Positions 1-7,347 of a stretch of DNA of 7,347 bases are shown one piece after another. The notes below the pieces were generated by a model. That model was not told the origin of the DNA, ran no database searches, and saw only the letters and a program-made list of their open reading frames with translations. Numbering within the stretch: the first letter of the stretch is position 1; the number at the start of each line of letters is the position of its first letter. The translations under genes were made by a program, and so were the position numbers. This stretch comes from JBBQXV01 sp043785585 (lineage in GTDB: Bacteria > Myxococcota_A > Polyangia > Polyangiales > Polyangiaceae). Where the stretch lies: NCBI GenBank assembly GCA_043785585.1, contig JAYVXB010000177.1:1-7347 (forward strand), written 5' to 3'.

Positions 1-305
1 AGGCAGGTGCTCGACGGCAGGACGTTGCTCGTGGCGATCCACGATTTTGCTCCGCGCCTCCCTTGGTTCGTCTACGTCGCCACGCAGGCGCGTTTCCATT
101 TATGGGTCATGGCGGCTTTTCGACGTCACCTCGACAGGCGCGCGATATCTCCACTTCCCGTGCTTGCTCGGCGCGGAGCGAATCGTCAGGATGCGTAGCG
201 GAGTGCCATTTCGTCGCACTGCGGCAGTACGCGACAGGTGCAGCGGCTCGAGACGCTCGTTTCACGCTTCGCGACCCGCGCACGCACATTGCAGCTCCGT
301 CGCTC
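1..305. other. left-edge stretch with no supported gene
   Basis: I see no convincing gene here. One plus-strand frame is open from the first base to a TAG at 196-198 (about 65 codons, no clear family). It could be the 3' end of a gene entering from the left, but its third-position GC bias is weak and the peptide has no recognisable motif. The stretch around 85-120 is locally more AT-rich. Frames that run through the stretch into the next gene (from an ATG at 63) look non-coding before 306, being Arg/Ser-rich and lacking motifs. The region probably holds the leader and promoter of the gene at 306, but I cannot point to a promoter. Confidence 0.4.
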
Positions 306-725
306 ATGACGAAATCCGCCAAGCCCGATGATCTCGACAAGCGCACGGACACGGAGAAGGCAGGCCTCGACCAGCATCGCGCGAACATGAAGGCCGGGCG
401 CGAGGGCGGCGGAGCCGTGGCGGGAGCCGTCGGTGGTGCCGCGATCGGCTCGATCGCAGGACCTCCGGGCGCGGTCGTCGGCGCTGTGATCGGCGCGGCA
501 GCCGGCGCGCTCGCGGGACTCGCTCTCGACGGCAGCGAGCACGACGAGGAAGCGGAGTCCGTGAAGCTCGATGATGATATCGGGATCAACGGCGGCTCGA
601 TTGGCGCGCCAAATCTGAAGCATCCGCCTGCGCGCGTCGGAGCGTATTCGGGCGCTTCCTCCGGCGCCGGTGGCAGCGCGGAAGAGGAGCCCGCCGAAGG
701 GCCGATGCAGAAGCCGTCGGCGTAG
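306..725 (+). CDS. glycine-zipper domain protein, 139 aa
   Basis: This small protein has a charged N-terminal part (residues 1-33, rich in Lys/Asp/Arg), then a glycine-zipper segment at about 34-73 in which Gly recurs every three to four residues among Ala, Val and Ile. An acidic stretch (75-92) and a Gly/Ser/Pro-rich tail follow. Glycine zippers pack helices tightly in or on membranes and are found in envelope and stress-related proteins, so a membrane-associated role is inferred. There is no signal peptide. The ATG at 306 was chosen because the same frame upstream lacks protein-like composition; no clear Shine-Dalgarno sequence is visible. It converges on the lipoprotein gene at 759-1700 with only 33 bases between stops and no obvious hairpin. 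The exact function is unknown. Confidence 0.72.
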   Translation: MTKSAKPDDLDKRTDTEKAGLDQHRANMKAGREGGGAVAGAVGGAAIGSIAGPPGAVVGAVIGAAAGALAGLALDGSEHDEEAESVKLDDDIGINGGSIGAPNLKHPPARVGAYSGASSGAGGSAEEEPAEGPMQKPSA

Positions 726-758
726 CGCGAGCTATGACCTGCCGCTCATCGTCGCACG

Positions 759-1700
759 CTACCGCGGGCACCCCAGCCGCTCGGTACCGAGCGCTACGTC
801 GTCGATCCACAACGTGCGCGCGCCGTCGGCTTGGTACGACTCCCAACCGAGGTCGATGCGTTTGAACTGAGGCGCGAGCCAGGGGAACGTCGCGGGTTGG
901 TGCACGCAACCTTGGCCGGTGCCGCTCATCGTGAGATCCGTCAGCGGCTTGGTGTCGAGCCAGAAACGCATCGTGTTGTTGGGGCCGTCGAATTCCCACT
1001 CGGCGCACGACCACGCGGCCACCGGGACGACCTCGGTCGTAGCGTGGAGCCAGCAATCGCTGCTCGGCCCGACCGGCGGGCTTTGGTAGCTATCGGGCGT
1101 GTCGTAATTGGCCATCAGTTGATTGCCATTCGCGAGCGGCGTTTGCCCGCCATAGCGATAGATGGAGTGGTAGCCCTGCGACGTCGTGCCGCTCCCGTCG
1201 AGGAAGGTCCAGTGGACGTTCCCGGTCGGTGACGAATCGAGATAGAACATCATGCGTCCGAAGATGTGGTTGCCGGCGACGGGGAGGAGGCTCGGGTCGG
1301 TGAGCGAGATCATCACCGACCGGTAGCCGGCGGCGGCGGCGGCGCTCGCCTTCACGGCGTTGCGACCGCTGTGCGCGCGCTGGGCGTCGACGACGATGGT
1401 GCCGCCGTTCTCGCTCTTGCCCCATTTGCCGCCGGGTGCGCCGCCGGCCGTGTACGACTCGAAGTCGTCGCAGAAGAAGCTCTTCGCGCAAGGATCGACG
1501 CCGGCCTCCGCGTCGGCGGTACCGCGCGCGTCGGCGGTGCCGCTCGCGTCACCGTTGTTGCCGCCGTCGACGATGCTCGCATCCGAGGCGCCGTCGCCGC
1601 CCGCGCCAGCGTCGGTCGACGCGGCGCTCGCACTGTCTGCGTTGGAGCAGGCCGCGGACAGCGCGAGAAGCGCAAGCGTGCACGGGAGACGGTGGTTCAT
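759..1700 (-). CDS. secreted lipoprotein, Cip1-like / concanavalin-type fold, 313 aa
   Basis: Residues 1-17 form a short signal peptide ending in a lipobox (Leu-Ser-Ala-Ala before Cys18), so the protein should be lipid-anchored in the envelope. Residues 19-70 are a low-complexity Asp/Ala/Gly/Ser linker typical of myxobacterial exported proteins. It includes a hexapeptide repeated in tandem (GTADAR, GTADAE). The folded part (about 71-313) has CDDFESY near its start, a FGRMMFYL strand at 148-155, VHWTF at 162-166, a YRYGGQ segment at 181-186, EWEFDGPNN near 234-242 and WIDDVALGTER near the end. This pattern, with six Cys residues (71, 77, 216, 232, 265, 311) that may form disulfides, recalls the Cip1-like beta-jelly-roll family related to polysaccharide-binding or -cleaving proteins. 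The assignment is from memory and moderate in confidence; a catalytic role is not shown. The start is fixed by a strong ribosome binding site just upstream. Confidence 0.85.
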   Translation of the reverse strand: MNHRLPCTLALLALSAACSNADSASAASTDAGAGGDGASDASIVDGGNNGDASGTADARGTADAEAGVDPCAKSFFCDDFESYTAGGAPGGKWGKSENGGTIVVDAQRAHSGRNAVKASAAAAAGYRSVMISLTDPSLLPVAGNHIFGRMMFYLDSSPTGNVHWTFLDGSGTTSQGYHSIYRYGGQTPLANGNQLMANYDTPDSYQSPPVGPSSDCWLHATTEVVPVAAWSCAEWEFDGPNNTMRFWLDTKPLTDLTMSGTGQGCVHQPATFPWLAPQFKRIDLGWESYQADGARTLWIDDVALGTERLGCPR

Positions 1701-1707
1701 GGCGGCA

Positions 1708-1715
1708 TCCTCCCC
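1708..1715 (-). promoter_or_regulatory. ribosome binding site of the 759-1700 lipoprotein gene
   Basis: On the minus strand GGGGAGGA lies seven bases before the ATG at 1698-1700. It is the clearest Shine-Dalgarno sequence in the window and rules out the longer in-frame extensions upstream. Confidence 0.8.
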
Positions 1716-1895
1716 TTCGAGAGGTAGCAGGAGAGAGCGCGCCGAACCATTCGCGGCGAGGAATAGGGAAGCGCCGCCGGAAGCTCGGCGCGCGCACTGT
1801 GGCCCCGCCCGTGGCATCTCGCCTCGCGTTCGCGTGGTGCCTCCGCGGAAATCACCGGACGAGCTGTTGGCCCGCGCGGTGCTTATCCGGTCGTC

Positions 1896-2213
1896 ATGAG
1901 CCTCGCGTTGCAGGATGCATGCGTCACGCTTCCATCGGGGATCTGCGCCGTCGTCGCTCGACGATCGGAGATGGATCTCGACGACGAGCCGACCGCGGTC
2001 ATGCCGACGACTCTCCTCCTCGGGTTGCTCGCCGAGACCGCGCGCAACGGGCATCGGGAGCGCGTGCCGTCGATCGAGATCGTCGAGATCGATCCCGGCG
2101 ACGTGGTCATCGAGCCGGAAGACGTGGTCGTCGACGACGAGCTTTTCGACGACGAGACGAAGCCGCACCACGACGACTTCGAGCAGGCCTTCGCGGCCCT
2201 CACGCGCGGTTGA
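1896..2213 (+). CDS. small acidic hypothetical protein, up to 105 aa
   Basis: I do not recognise this protein. From Met26 on, nearly every codon ends in G or C, which supports real coding. The first 25 codons show a weaker bias, so the true start may be the ATG at 1971 (80 aa) or at 2001 rather than at 1896. No start has a well-placed ribosome binding site. The protein is strongly acidic: DDEPTAVMP near residue 29, an Ile/Val/Glu/Asp stretch in the middle, and an Asp/Glu-rich C-terminal third with DDELFDDE. It has no signal peptide or membrane segment and is predicted cytoplasmic. It is divergent from the lipoprotein gene and lies 115 bases before the next plus-strand gene, so the two may share a transcript ending at the terminator at 2993-3041. 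Confidence 0.62.
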   Translation: MSLALQDACVTLPSGICAVVARRSEMDLDDEPTAVMPTTLLLGLLAETARNGHRERVPSIEIVEIDPGDVVIEPEDVVVDDELFDDETKPHHDDFEQAFAALTRG

Positions 2214-2328
2214 CGGGCGCATCGGTCGACGCGGAAGCGGACCCCGCGGACTACGGCGCTACACGAGCTTCGCTCGGGACGTCTATGATCTGCGGGATGA
2301 ACGATCCCGACCGACGACATCGCGCGCG

Positions 2329-2980
2329 ATGACCCCCGAGCAAGCCGACATCGCGCTGGCCGTGTCTTCGTTCGCCTTCGTGGACGGCGTCTACGAGCTC
2401 CGCGCGCTGCCGTCTCCCGAGTGGCCGTCCGTGCTCGTCGTCATGCGCGGCGAGGATGCGTACGAGCTCGGCGCGGTGACTGGCGCATTGCTTCGCGCTC
2501 TTCCGGATCGCGCTCGGCACCACGTCGGCGTCGTCGCGTCTCAGCGTCTGCGCGAGATCATGTTGCCGCGCGCCGAGCGATTGAAGATGAGCCCTCTCGA
2601 ACGCATCGCCGCGGAATCGCGTGCGCGCGTGGGCGAGGCGCTGCGAGCGGCGCGACCGTACGTGCCGACGCCGGACCCCGAGGAAGCCAAGTCGATCGCG
2701 GCATGGGCACGCGCGGGACTCAGCCTCTGGCGCATCAGCGATGGGCGAGTCGTCGCGCTCGAAGTCGCGGGCGATCCGTTTCGCGTTCCTGTCCTCACGC
2801 CGCGTCCCCCGCTGCCCGCTCGAATCCGCACGAGGCCGCGCGTCCTCGTCGTCGCGTCCGGCGACGCGCTACGTGTCCGCGTCGCGGCGCGAGCGCGTTG
2901 GTCGTTGTCCGTCATCGCCGTCGCGAGCGTCGAGCGCGCGATCGAAGCGCTCGCCGGCGCATCCGACGTGCGCACCGTAG
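2329..2980 (+). CDS. unrecognised protein with degenerate receiver-like C-terminus, probable 3' frameshift
   Basis: Coding character (G/C-ending codons, natural peptide) is clear from the ATG at 2329 to about 2970. I do not recognise residues 1-155. They contain alternating strand/helix patterns, for example a VLVVM strand near residue 41 and a VGVVAS strand near 66. Residues about 167-217 look like the first half of a response-regulator receiver: strand RVLVVAS, helix, strand SVIAVAS, helix VERAIEAL, strand VRTVVCS. The usual acidic residues and phosphoacceptor Asp are absent, so phosphorylation is unlikely. This frame has no stop before 4488, yet a strong terminator begins at 2993. The only nearby stop is TAG at 2978-2980 in the next frame, which a single-base indel would bring into use; I end the feature there. 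The peptide beyond about 3010 is antisense to the regulator gene and not credible. No clear ribosome binding site precedes 2329. Confidence 0.6.
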
Positions 2981-2992
2981 TCTGCTCCGAGG

Positions 2993-3041
2993 GCCCTCGC
3001 GGTGCACGGAGTCTCGTGCGTCGCGGGGGCGGTTTCTTTTT
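2993..3041 (+). terminator. strong Rho-independent terminator for the plus-strand gene(s)
   Basis: Positions 2993-3008 pair with 3015-3030 in a continuous 16-bp stem (three G-U wobbles: 3003/3020, 3002/3021, 2997/3026) closed by a six-base loop, GAGTCT. Two bases later comes TTTCTTTTT (3033-3041). The T-tract lies only on the right, so it stops rightward transcription. It sits between the plus-strand gene and the convergent regulator gene, where a terminator is expected. Confidence 0.85.
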
Positions 3042-3108
3042 GTGCTCAGCTGCGCGCCCGAGAAGCGGCCACGAGATTCTGTGTTCTTCGCACGGCCATG
3101 GGGCGATC

Positions 3109-4460
<1,352 letters not shown>

Positions 4461-4464
<4 letters not shown>

Positions 4465-5906
4465 GTCGCGGCGCCCGAGGGGAGGTAGATCCGAAACGTA
4501 CTCCCTTTCCCCGGCGCGCTGTCCACCGCGATCCAGCCGCCGTGCTCCTGAACGATGCCTAACGACACGGAGAGTCCGAGGCCCGTCCCCTCCCCGACGT
4601 CTTTCGTCGTGAAGAACGGCTCGAAGATGTGCGGCAGCGCGTCGGGCGCGATGCCATGTCCGCGATCGCGAACCGCGATGCAGACGAACTCGCTCTCCAG
4701 TCCGCCGTGATCGAGCGGCGGCGTCGCACGCTCGTGCCCGACGTGGACCTCGACGAGGCCACCGTCGGGAGATGCGTGGATGGCGTTGACGACGACGTTG
4801 GTGATGACTTGCTGAAGCTGTCCCGCGTCGACGTTCACGGTCGCGTCGCCGGTGCCGCGCATCTCGAACGTCGTGCGTCCCTTCTTCGCGATCGCGCCGA
4901 GCATGTCGAGCGACTCGCGCACCAGGACGATCGGATCCTTCGTGGCGCGCGCTCCACTCGTACCGCGACGTGCAAACGCGAGGAGCTGGCGGATGATCGC
5001 CGTCATGCGCTTCGTCGCATCGACGATGATGCGCGCGTACTCGGTCGCCTCCGTCGGCGTCGCTTCGCCGCTCGCGATCATCGACGCGCGCGCGGAGACG
5101 ACGTTGAGCGGAGTGCCCAGCTCGTGCGCGACGCCGGACGCGAGCTTGCCGACGGTCGTGAGTCGATCGGCGTGGCGGAGCTGCTGGAGCGTCACGATCC
5201 GCGCGGCGGTCTCGCGGGCCACGCGGTCCTTGGCCGCGACGAGCTCGTCGCACATGGCGTTCATCTCGAGTGCAAGCTCGCCGAGCTCGTCCTTCTGCCG
5301 CAGCACGACGGGACCGGAGAAGTCACCGTGCCCGACCCGACGCGCCTTCTCCGCGAGCGCGCGCACCGGGCGGCCGACGAGCCAAAAGCCGAGCACGATC
5401 GACAGCGCCGCGCTGACGAGCATCAACGCCAGCGTCGTCGCCACCGTGTTGGAGACGATCTCGCGTCGATGACGCTCTTCGACGAGGAGCGATTCCGACA
5501 GCTCGATGTACCCGCGGCGCGGGCCGTCGACTTCCACCGGCACGTACGTCAGGCGTCGCTCGCTCCCGGTGTCGTCTCGTCCGATGCGGGTAACCGCTTC
5601 GCCGGTGGGGGTCGCGTCGAGTGCGGCGACGTCCGCTCCAGCCGGCGCCGCGTCGAGCCAACGGATGTGAATGTCTTTCCATCGTGCGTTCGTCGCTTCG
5701 ATGATCGCAAGCGCACGTCCGCGACCGTCGTAGCGCCACACGGCCTCGGCTGCTGCCGCCAGCGAGTGCCCGATGAGCGCATGATCGCTCACTCGATCGG
5801 CCTGCAACGCCGCGACCTCGCGCCGTACACGAAGGTACCCGTTCGCCGCCAGGATCATGCACGTGCCCAGGACGAGCGCGAGGGTCAGCTTCTGGACCAG
5901 CTTCAT
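4461..5906 (-). CDS. membrane sensor histidine kinase (HAMP, HisKA, HATPase), 481 aa
   Basis: This is the sensor partner of the sigma-54 regulator that follows it. A transmembrane helix at about 7-24 is followed by a periplasmic sensor region (about 25-152) of no assigned type, rich in helices with a WRYDGRG segment near 57. A second transmembrane helix lies at about 153-176 and a HAMP linker at 178-230. The HisKA domain carries the H-box GVAHELGTPLNVV with phosphoacceptor His261. The catalytic domain shows the N-box with Asn374, the G1 box DRGHG (Asp414, Gly416, Gly418), the F-box FEPFF at 428-432 and the G2 box GEGTGLGL at 438-445, so it should be active. The ATG at 5906 was chosen because the first membrane helix starts right after it and a GAGAG lies about eight bases upstream. 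Its stop overlaps the regulator's start by four bases. It is transcribed divergently from the lipoprotein gene at 6084. Confidence 0.95.
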
Positions 5907-6083
5907 GGCCGTACTCTCGCGCGGCCAGCACGCCGTGGCGAGCGACGACGCATCCTCGGTGATGCTCCAGTTCTGCAACGGCCACGCTCCGCTTTGCGCC
6001 GCCGCCGGACCGAACAGCGAGCCGTGCCGCTGAGCCCGAAGCTGGCGGAGCAAAATTCTGCGACCCGCACTAGACTCACCGCG
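5907..6083. promoter_or_regulatory. divergent intergenic region between kinase and lipoprotein genes
   Basis: This spacer must hold the promoters of both the leftward kinase-regulator operon and the rightward lipoprotein gene. Searching by eye, I found no convincing sigma-54 -24/-12 element (GG-N10-GC in context) on either strand. A weak -10-like TAGACT at 6071-6076 lies only seven bases before the lipoprotein ATG, with no good -35, so I do not call it. An AT-richer patch, CAAAATTCT, sits at 6051-6059. Confidence 0.4.
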
Positions 6084-6407
6084 ATGAGGACGTCGACGCT
6101 CCGTTCGTTCACCTTTTTCATTCCGATCTTCGTCGCGTGCGCCAGTCCGCCCACCGTCCCGACGACGCCCCCCGCGGCGTCCTCGTCCGATTCGCCCGAC
6201 GTGTCCGCGCAGCCCGTCGTGTCGGCGCCGGCCGATCAGGACGGCGACGGCGTGCCCGACAAAGTCGACTCGTGCCCGAAGGAAAAGGGGATCAAGACGA
6301 ACACGCCCGCGAGCGGGTGCCCCGACACCGACGGCGACGGCGTTCCGGACAAAGAAGACTCGTGTCCCGAGAAAAAAGGGACGGGCAAAGCGAGCGGTTG
6401 CCCGTAG
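6084..6407 (+). CDS. small lipoprotein with two thrombospondin type 3 (calcium-binding) repeats, 107 aa
   Basis: A hydrophobic signal peptide with lipobox Phe-Val-Ala before Cys19 marks an envelope lipoprotein. Residues 20-50 are a Pro/Ser/Thr/Ala linker. Two repeats follow, 30 residues apart: DQDGDGVPDKVDSCP at 51-65 and DTDGDGVPDKEDSCP at 81-95. Each is followed by a Lys-rich segment and a Gly-Cys-Pro. The DxDGDG pattern is the calcium-binding core of thrombospondin type 3 repeats. In many outer-membrane proteins such repeats sit just before an OmpA peptidoglycan-binding domain, but here the protein ends after the second repeat, so it is either a stand-alone calcium-binding lipoprotein or a shortened relative. 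The start is the ATG directly before the signal peptide; no clear ribosome binding site is visible. It converges on rel with eight bases between the stops. Confidence 0.85.
   Translation: MRTSTLRSFTFFIPIFVACASPPTVPTTPPAASSSDSPDVSAQPVVSAPADQDGDGVPDKVDSCPKEKGIKTNTPASGCPDTDGDGVPDKEDSCPEKKGTGKASGCP
6240..6380 (+). repeat. two imperfect direct repeats, 90-bp period
   Basis: The sequence from 6240 recurs from 6330 with a few substitutions, both copies opening with GACGGCGACGGCGT. The repeats encode the two calcium-binding-type units of the small lipoprotein. The differences are mostly at third codon positions, suggesting an old duplication kept for its protein sequence. Confidence 0.75.
6372..6405 (-). 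terminator. Rho-independent terminator of rel, inside the lipoprotein coding end
   Basis: Read leftward, an 8-bp perfect stem (ACGGGCAA at 6381-6388 with TTGCCCGT at 6398-6405, nine-base loop) is followed by CCC and then six T (6377-6372). The polarity fits the rel transcript, whose stop is at 6416. On the plus strand no T-tract follows the hairpin, so it would not stop lipoprotein transcription. The whole element lies within the last codons of the lipoprotein gene. Confidence 0.65.
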
Positions 6408-6415
6408 CTCCCCGC

Positions 6416-7228
6416 TCACGCCCGCTCGACCGCGACCACGCCCTTCACCTTCTGCAGCGCCTTCATCACCTGCTTCAGCTGCGCGAGATCGCTGCACACG
6501 AAGGTGAACAGATTCACCGCGCGCCCATCGTCGCCCGCGCGGCAGTTCGCTTCGCTGATGTTGATCCCCTGCGTGCTGAACGTCTGCCCGACGTTCGCGA
6601 GGATCCCCGGCTGGTTCGCCGTCACCACGCGCACCTGCACCGAGCGATTGATCTTCGCCTTCGTGTCCCACTCGATCTCGACGCGCCGCTCGGGATCGGT
6701 GTCGAACGCCTTGGGGCACCCGCGCCTGTGAATCGTGACGCCGCGCCCGCGCGTGATGAAGCCGAGGATGTCGTCGCCCGGAAGCGGGTTGCAGCACTTC
6801 GCGTAGCGCACGAGCACGTCGTCGATCCCGTTGATCCGGATCGCGCCTTCGTCGCGCTTGATGACCTTGCGCATCAGCTTCGCGACGGCGCCTTCGCGCA
6901 GCTCGGCGGACGGCTTGCTCTCGCGTCCTTGATCGTCCGGCGGCGCTAGCACGCCGACGATCTCGTTGACGTCGATCTTCCCGTAGCCGATCCCGACGAG
7001 CAGCTCGTCGACGTTCGCGATCTTGAACGCGTCGTAGAGCTTGCGAAGCTCCTGCTCGTTCTTCATCAGCTTGCTCGCCGACAAGCCCGCCTTGTGGAGC
7101 TCGCGTTCGAGCAGCTCTTCGCCGAGGCGCCGCGACTTGTCGCGCTGCTCGAGGCGCAAGTAGTTGCGAATCTTCGCGCGCGCGCGCGTCGTGCCGACGA
7201 ACTCGAGCCAGTCCTTCGACGGGTAAGA
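6416..7228 (-). CDS. rel: RelA/SpoT-family (p)ppGpp synthetase/hydrolase, C-terminal fragment
   Basis: This is the C-terminal regulatory half of the bifunctional enzyme that makes and degrades the stringent-response alarmone (p)ppGpp. Visible parts, in protein order: a PSKDWLEFV motif just after the position where the TGS domain should end (7200-7225); the helical domain; a Cys-containing segment with YAKCCNPLPGDD and HRRGCP (6704-6805), which in this family contacts the ribosome; and a C-terminal ACT domain (6419-6643) with QPGILANVGQ. The hydrolase, synthetase and TGS domains are missing. Just before PSKDW the family-typical sequence is lost at about 7222-7231 and the upstream peptide is Arg-rich nonsense, so no true start exists in the window. 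I attribute the loss to a sequence join rather than to gene decay, because the remaining part is intact and well conserved. Confidence 0.92.
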   Translation of the reverse strand, partial: SYPSKDWLEFVGTTRARAKIRNYLRLEQRDKSRRLGEELLERELHKAGLSASKLMKNEQELRKLYDAFKIANVDELLVGIGYGKIDVNEIVGVLAPPDDQGRESKPSAELREGAVAKLMRKVIKRDEGAIRINGIDDVLVRYAKCCNPLPGDDILGFITRGRGVTIHRRGCPKAFDTDPERRVEIEWDTKAKINRSVQVRVVTANQPGILANVGQTFSTQGINISEANCRAGDDGRAVNLFTFVCSDLAQLKQVMKALQKVKGVVAVERA

Positions 7229-7232
7229 GGCA
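7220..7232. other. probable chimeric junction between rel and an HD-GYP gene
   Basis: Rel family sequence (minus strand) is recognisable up to the codon for Pro/Tyr at about 7220-7225, and HD-GYP-like sequence (plus strand) begins by about 7231. Both genes are truncated at this point, on opposite strands, and codon style changes across it. No inverted repeats, target-site duplication or transposase motif are visible. Confidence 0.7.
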
Positions 7233-7347
7233 CGCCGAAGATCAGAAACAGCACGCCGAGGAACTGTCTTCGTTGCACCTTCGGACCATCGAGGCCCTCG
7301 CGCTGGCCATCGAAGCAAAGGATCACACCACTCACGACCACCTCCGC
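7231..7347 (+). CDS. HD-GYP domain protein, internal fragment running off the right edge
   Basis: The plus strand encodes HAEDQKQHAEELSS followed by LHLRTIEALALAIEAKDHTT and HDHLR. This is the characteristic opening of an HD-GYP domain, a family of cyclic-di-nucleotide phosphodiesterases, as found in many Acidobacteria and related proteins. The His of THDHL belongs to the metal-binding set. The coding is open to the window's last base. Upstream, the frame continues only as antisense of rel with no start codon, so the N-terminal part of this gene is absent. Codons here (gat, aaa, tct, ttg, ctt, gca, act) are visibly more AT-ending than in the rest of the window, suggesting a different source. 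Confidence 0.75.

Noticed and set aside
7..198. Short open frame with LLVAIHDFAP resembling the start motif of polysaccharide deacetylases
   Set aside because: The rest of the peptide does not follow that family and coding bias is weak; the match is too short to support.
1701..2222. Upstream in-frame extension of the Cip1-like lipoprotein to a start at 2222
   Set aside because: It would bury the signal peptide inside the protein and ignore the strong ribosome binding site at 1708-1715.
2284..2289. TATGAT as a -10 promoter element before the gene at 2329
   Set aside because: It is close to TATAAT, but no acceptable -35 lies 16-18 bases upstream, so a chance match is as likely.
2275..2311. 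Inverted TCGGGA/TCCCGA near the start of the gene at 2329
   Set aside because: It is a six-base arm with a long spacer in GC-rich sequence; no T-tract or operator symmetry supports a function.
4629..6083. Plus-strand open frame upstream of and in frame with the small lipoprotein
   Set aside because: It is the antisense shadow of the kinase gene. The lipoprotein has its own signal peptide starting at 6084.
5907..6797. Upstream in-frame extension of the kinase to a start at 6797
   Set aside because: It crosses the lipoprotein gene and rel antisense, is Arg/Gly-rich and has no motif. The membrane helix right after 5906 marks the real start.

Overview
The base composition is high-GC with a strong G/C bias at third codon positions. 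The window carries Asp/Gly/Ala-rich lipoprotein linkers, a sigma-54-type two-component pair and a lipoprotein with thrombospondin type 3 repeats. Together these suggest a myxobacterium or close relative (Myxococcota/Polyangia-like). This is inferred from gene style, not from a marker gene. The last ~120 bases look different and probably come from another genome.

Layout, left to right. Bases 1-305 hold no gene I can support. A small glycine-zipper protein (306-725, +) converges on a secreted lipoprotein (759-1700, -) whose mature part looks like a Cip1-type/concanavalin-fold extracellular domain. Divergent from it lies a small acidic protein of unknown function (1896-2213, +). Next is an unrecognised gene (from 2329, +) ending in a degenerate receiver-like segment. 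Its reading frame has no stop before a very strong intrinsic terminator (2993-3041), so the gene is probably frameshifted near its 3' end.

On the minus strand, a membrane sensor histidine kinase (4461-5906) and an NtrC-family sigma-54 activator (3109-4464) overlap by four bases (GTGA) and form an operon. The kinase should sense a periplasmic or membrane signal and phosphorylate Asp53 of the regulator, which would then drive sigma-54 promoters outside this window. Divergent from the kinase is a small lipoprotein with two calcium-binding-type repeats (6084-6407, +). It converges on the C-terminal part of a Rel/SpoT (p)ppGpp synthetase/hydrolase (6416 to about 7228, -). The terminator that fits rel lies inside the 3' coding end of the lipoprotein gene.

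At about 7222-7231 the Rel coding sequence stops abruptly. The remaining bases encode, on the other strand, the start of an HD-GYP domain in an Acidobacteria-like style. Both genes are cut at the same point, which points to a chimeric join. I do not see a new defence or mobile system. The most informative observations are this junction and the stop-less gene running into a terminator.
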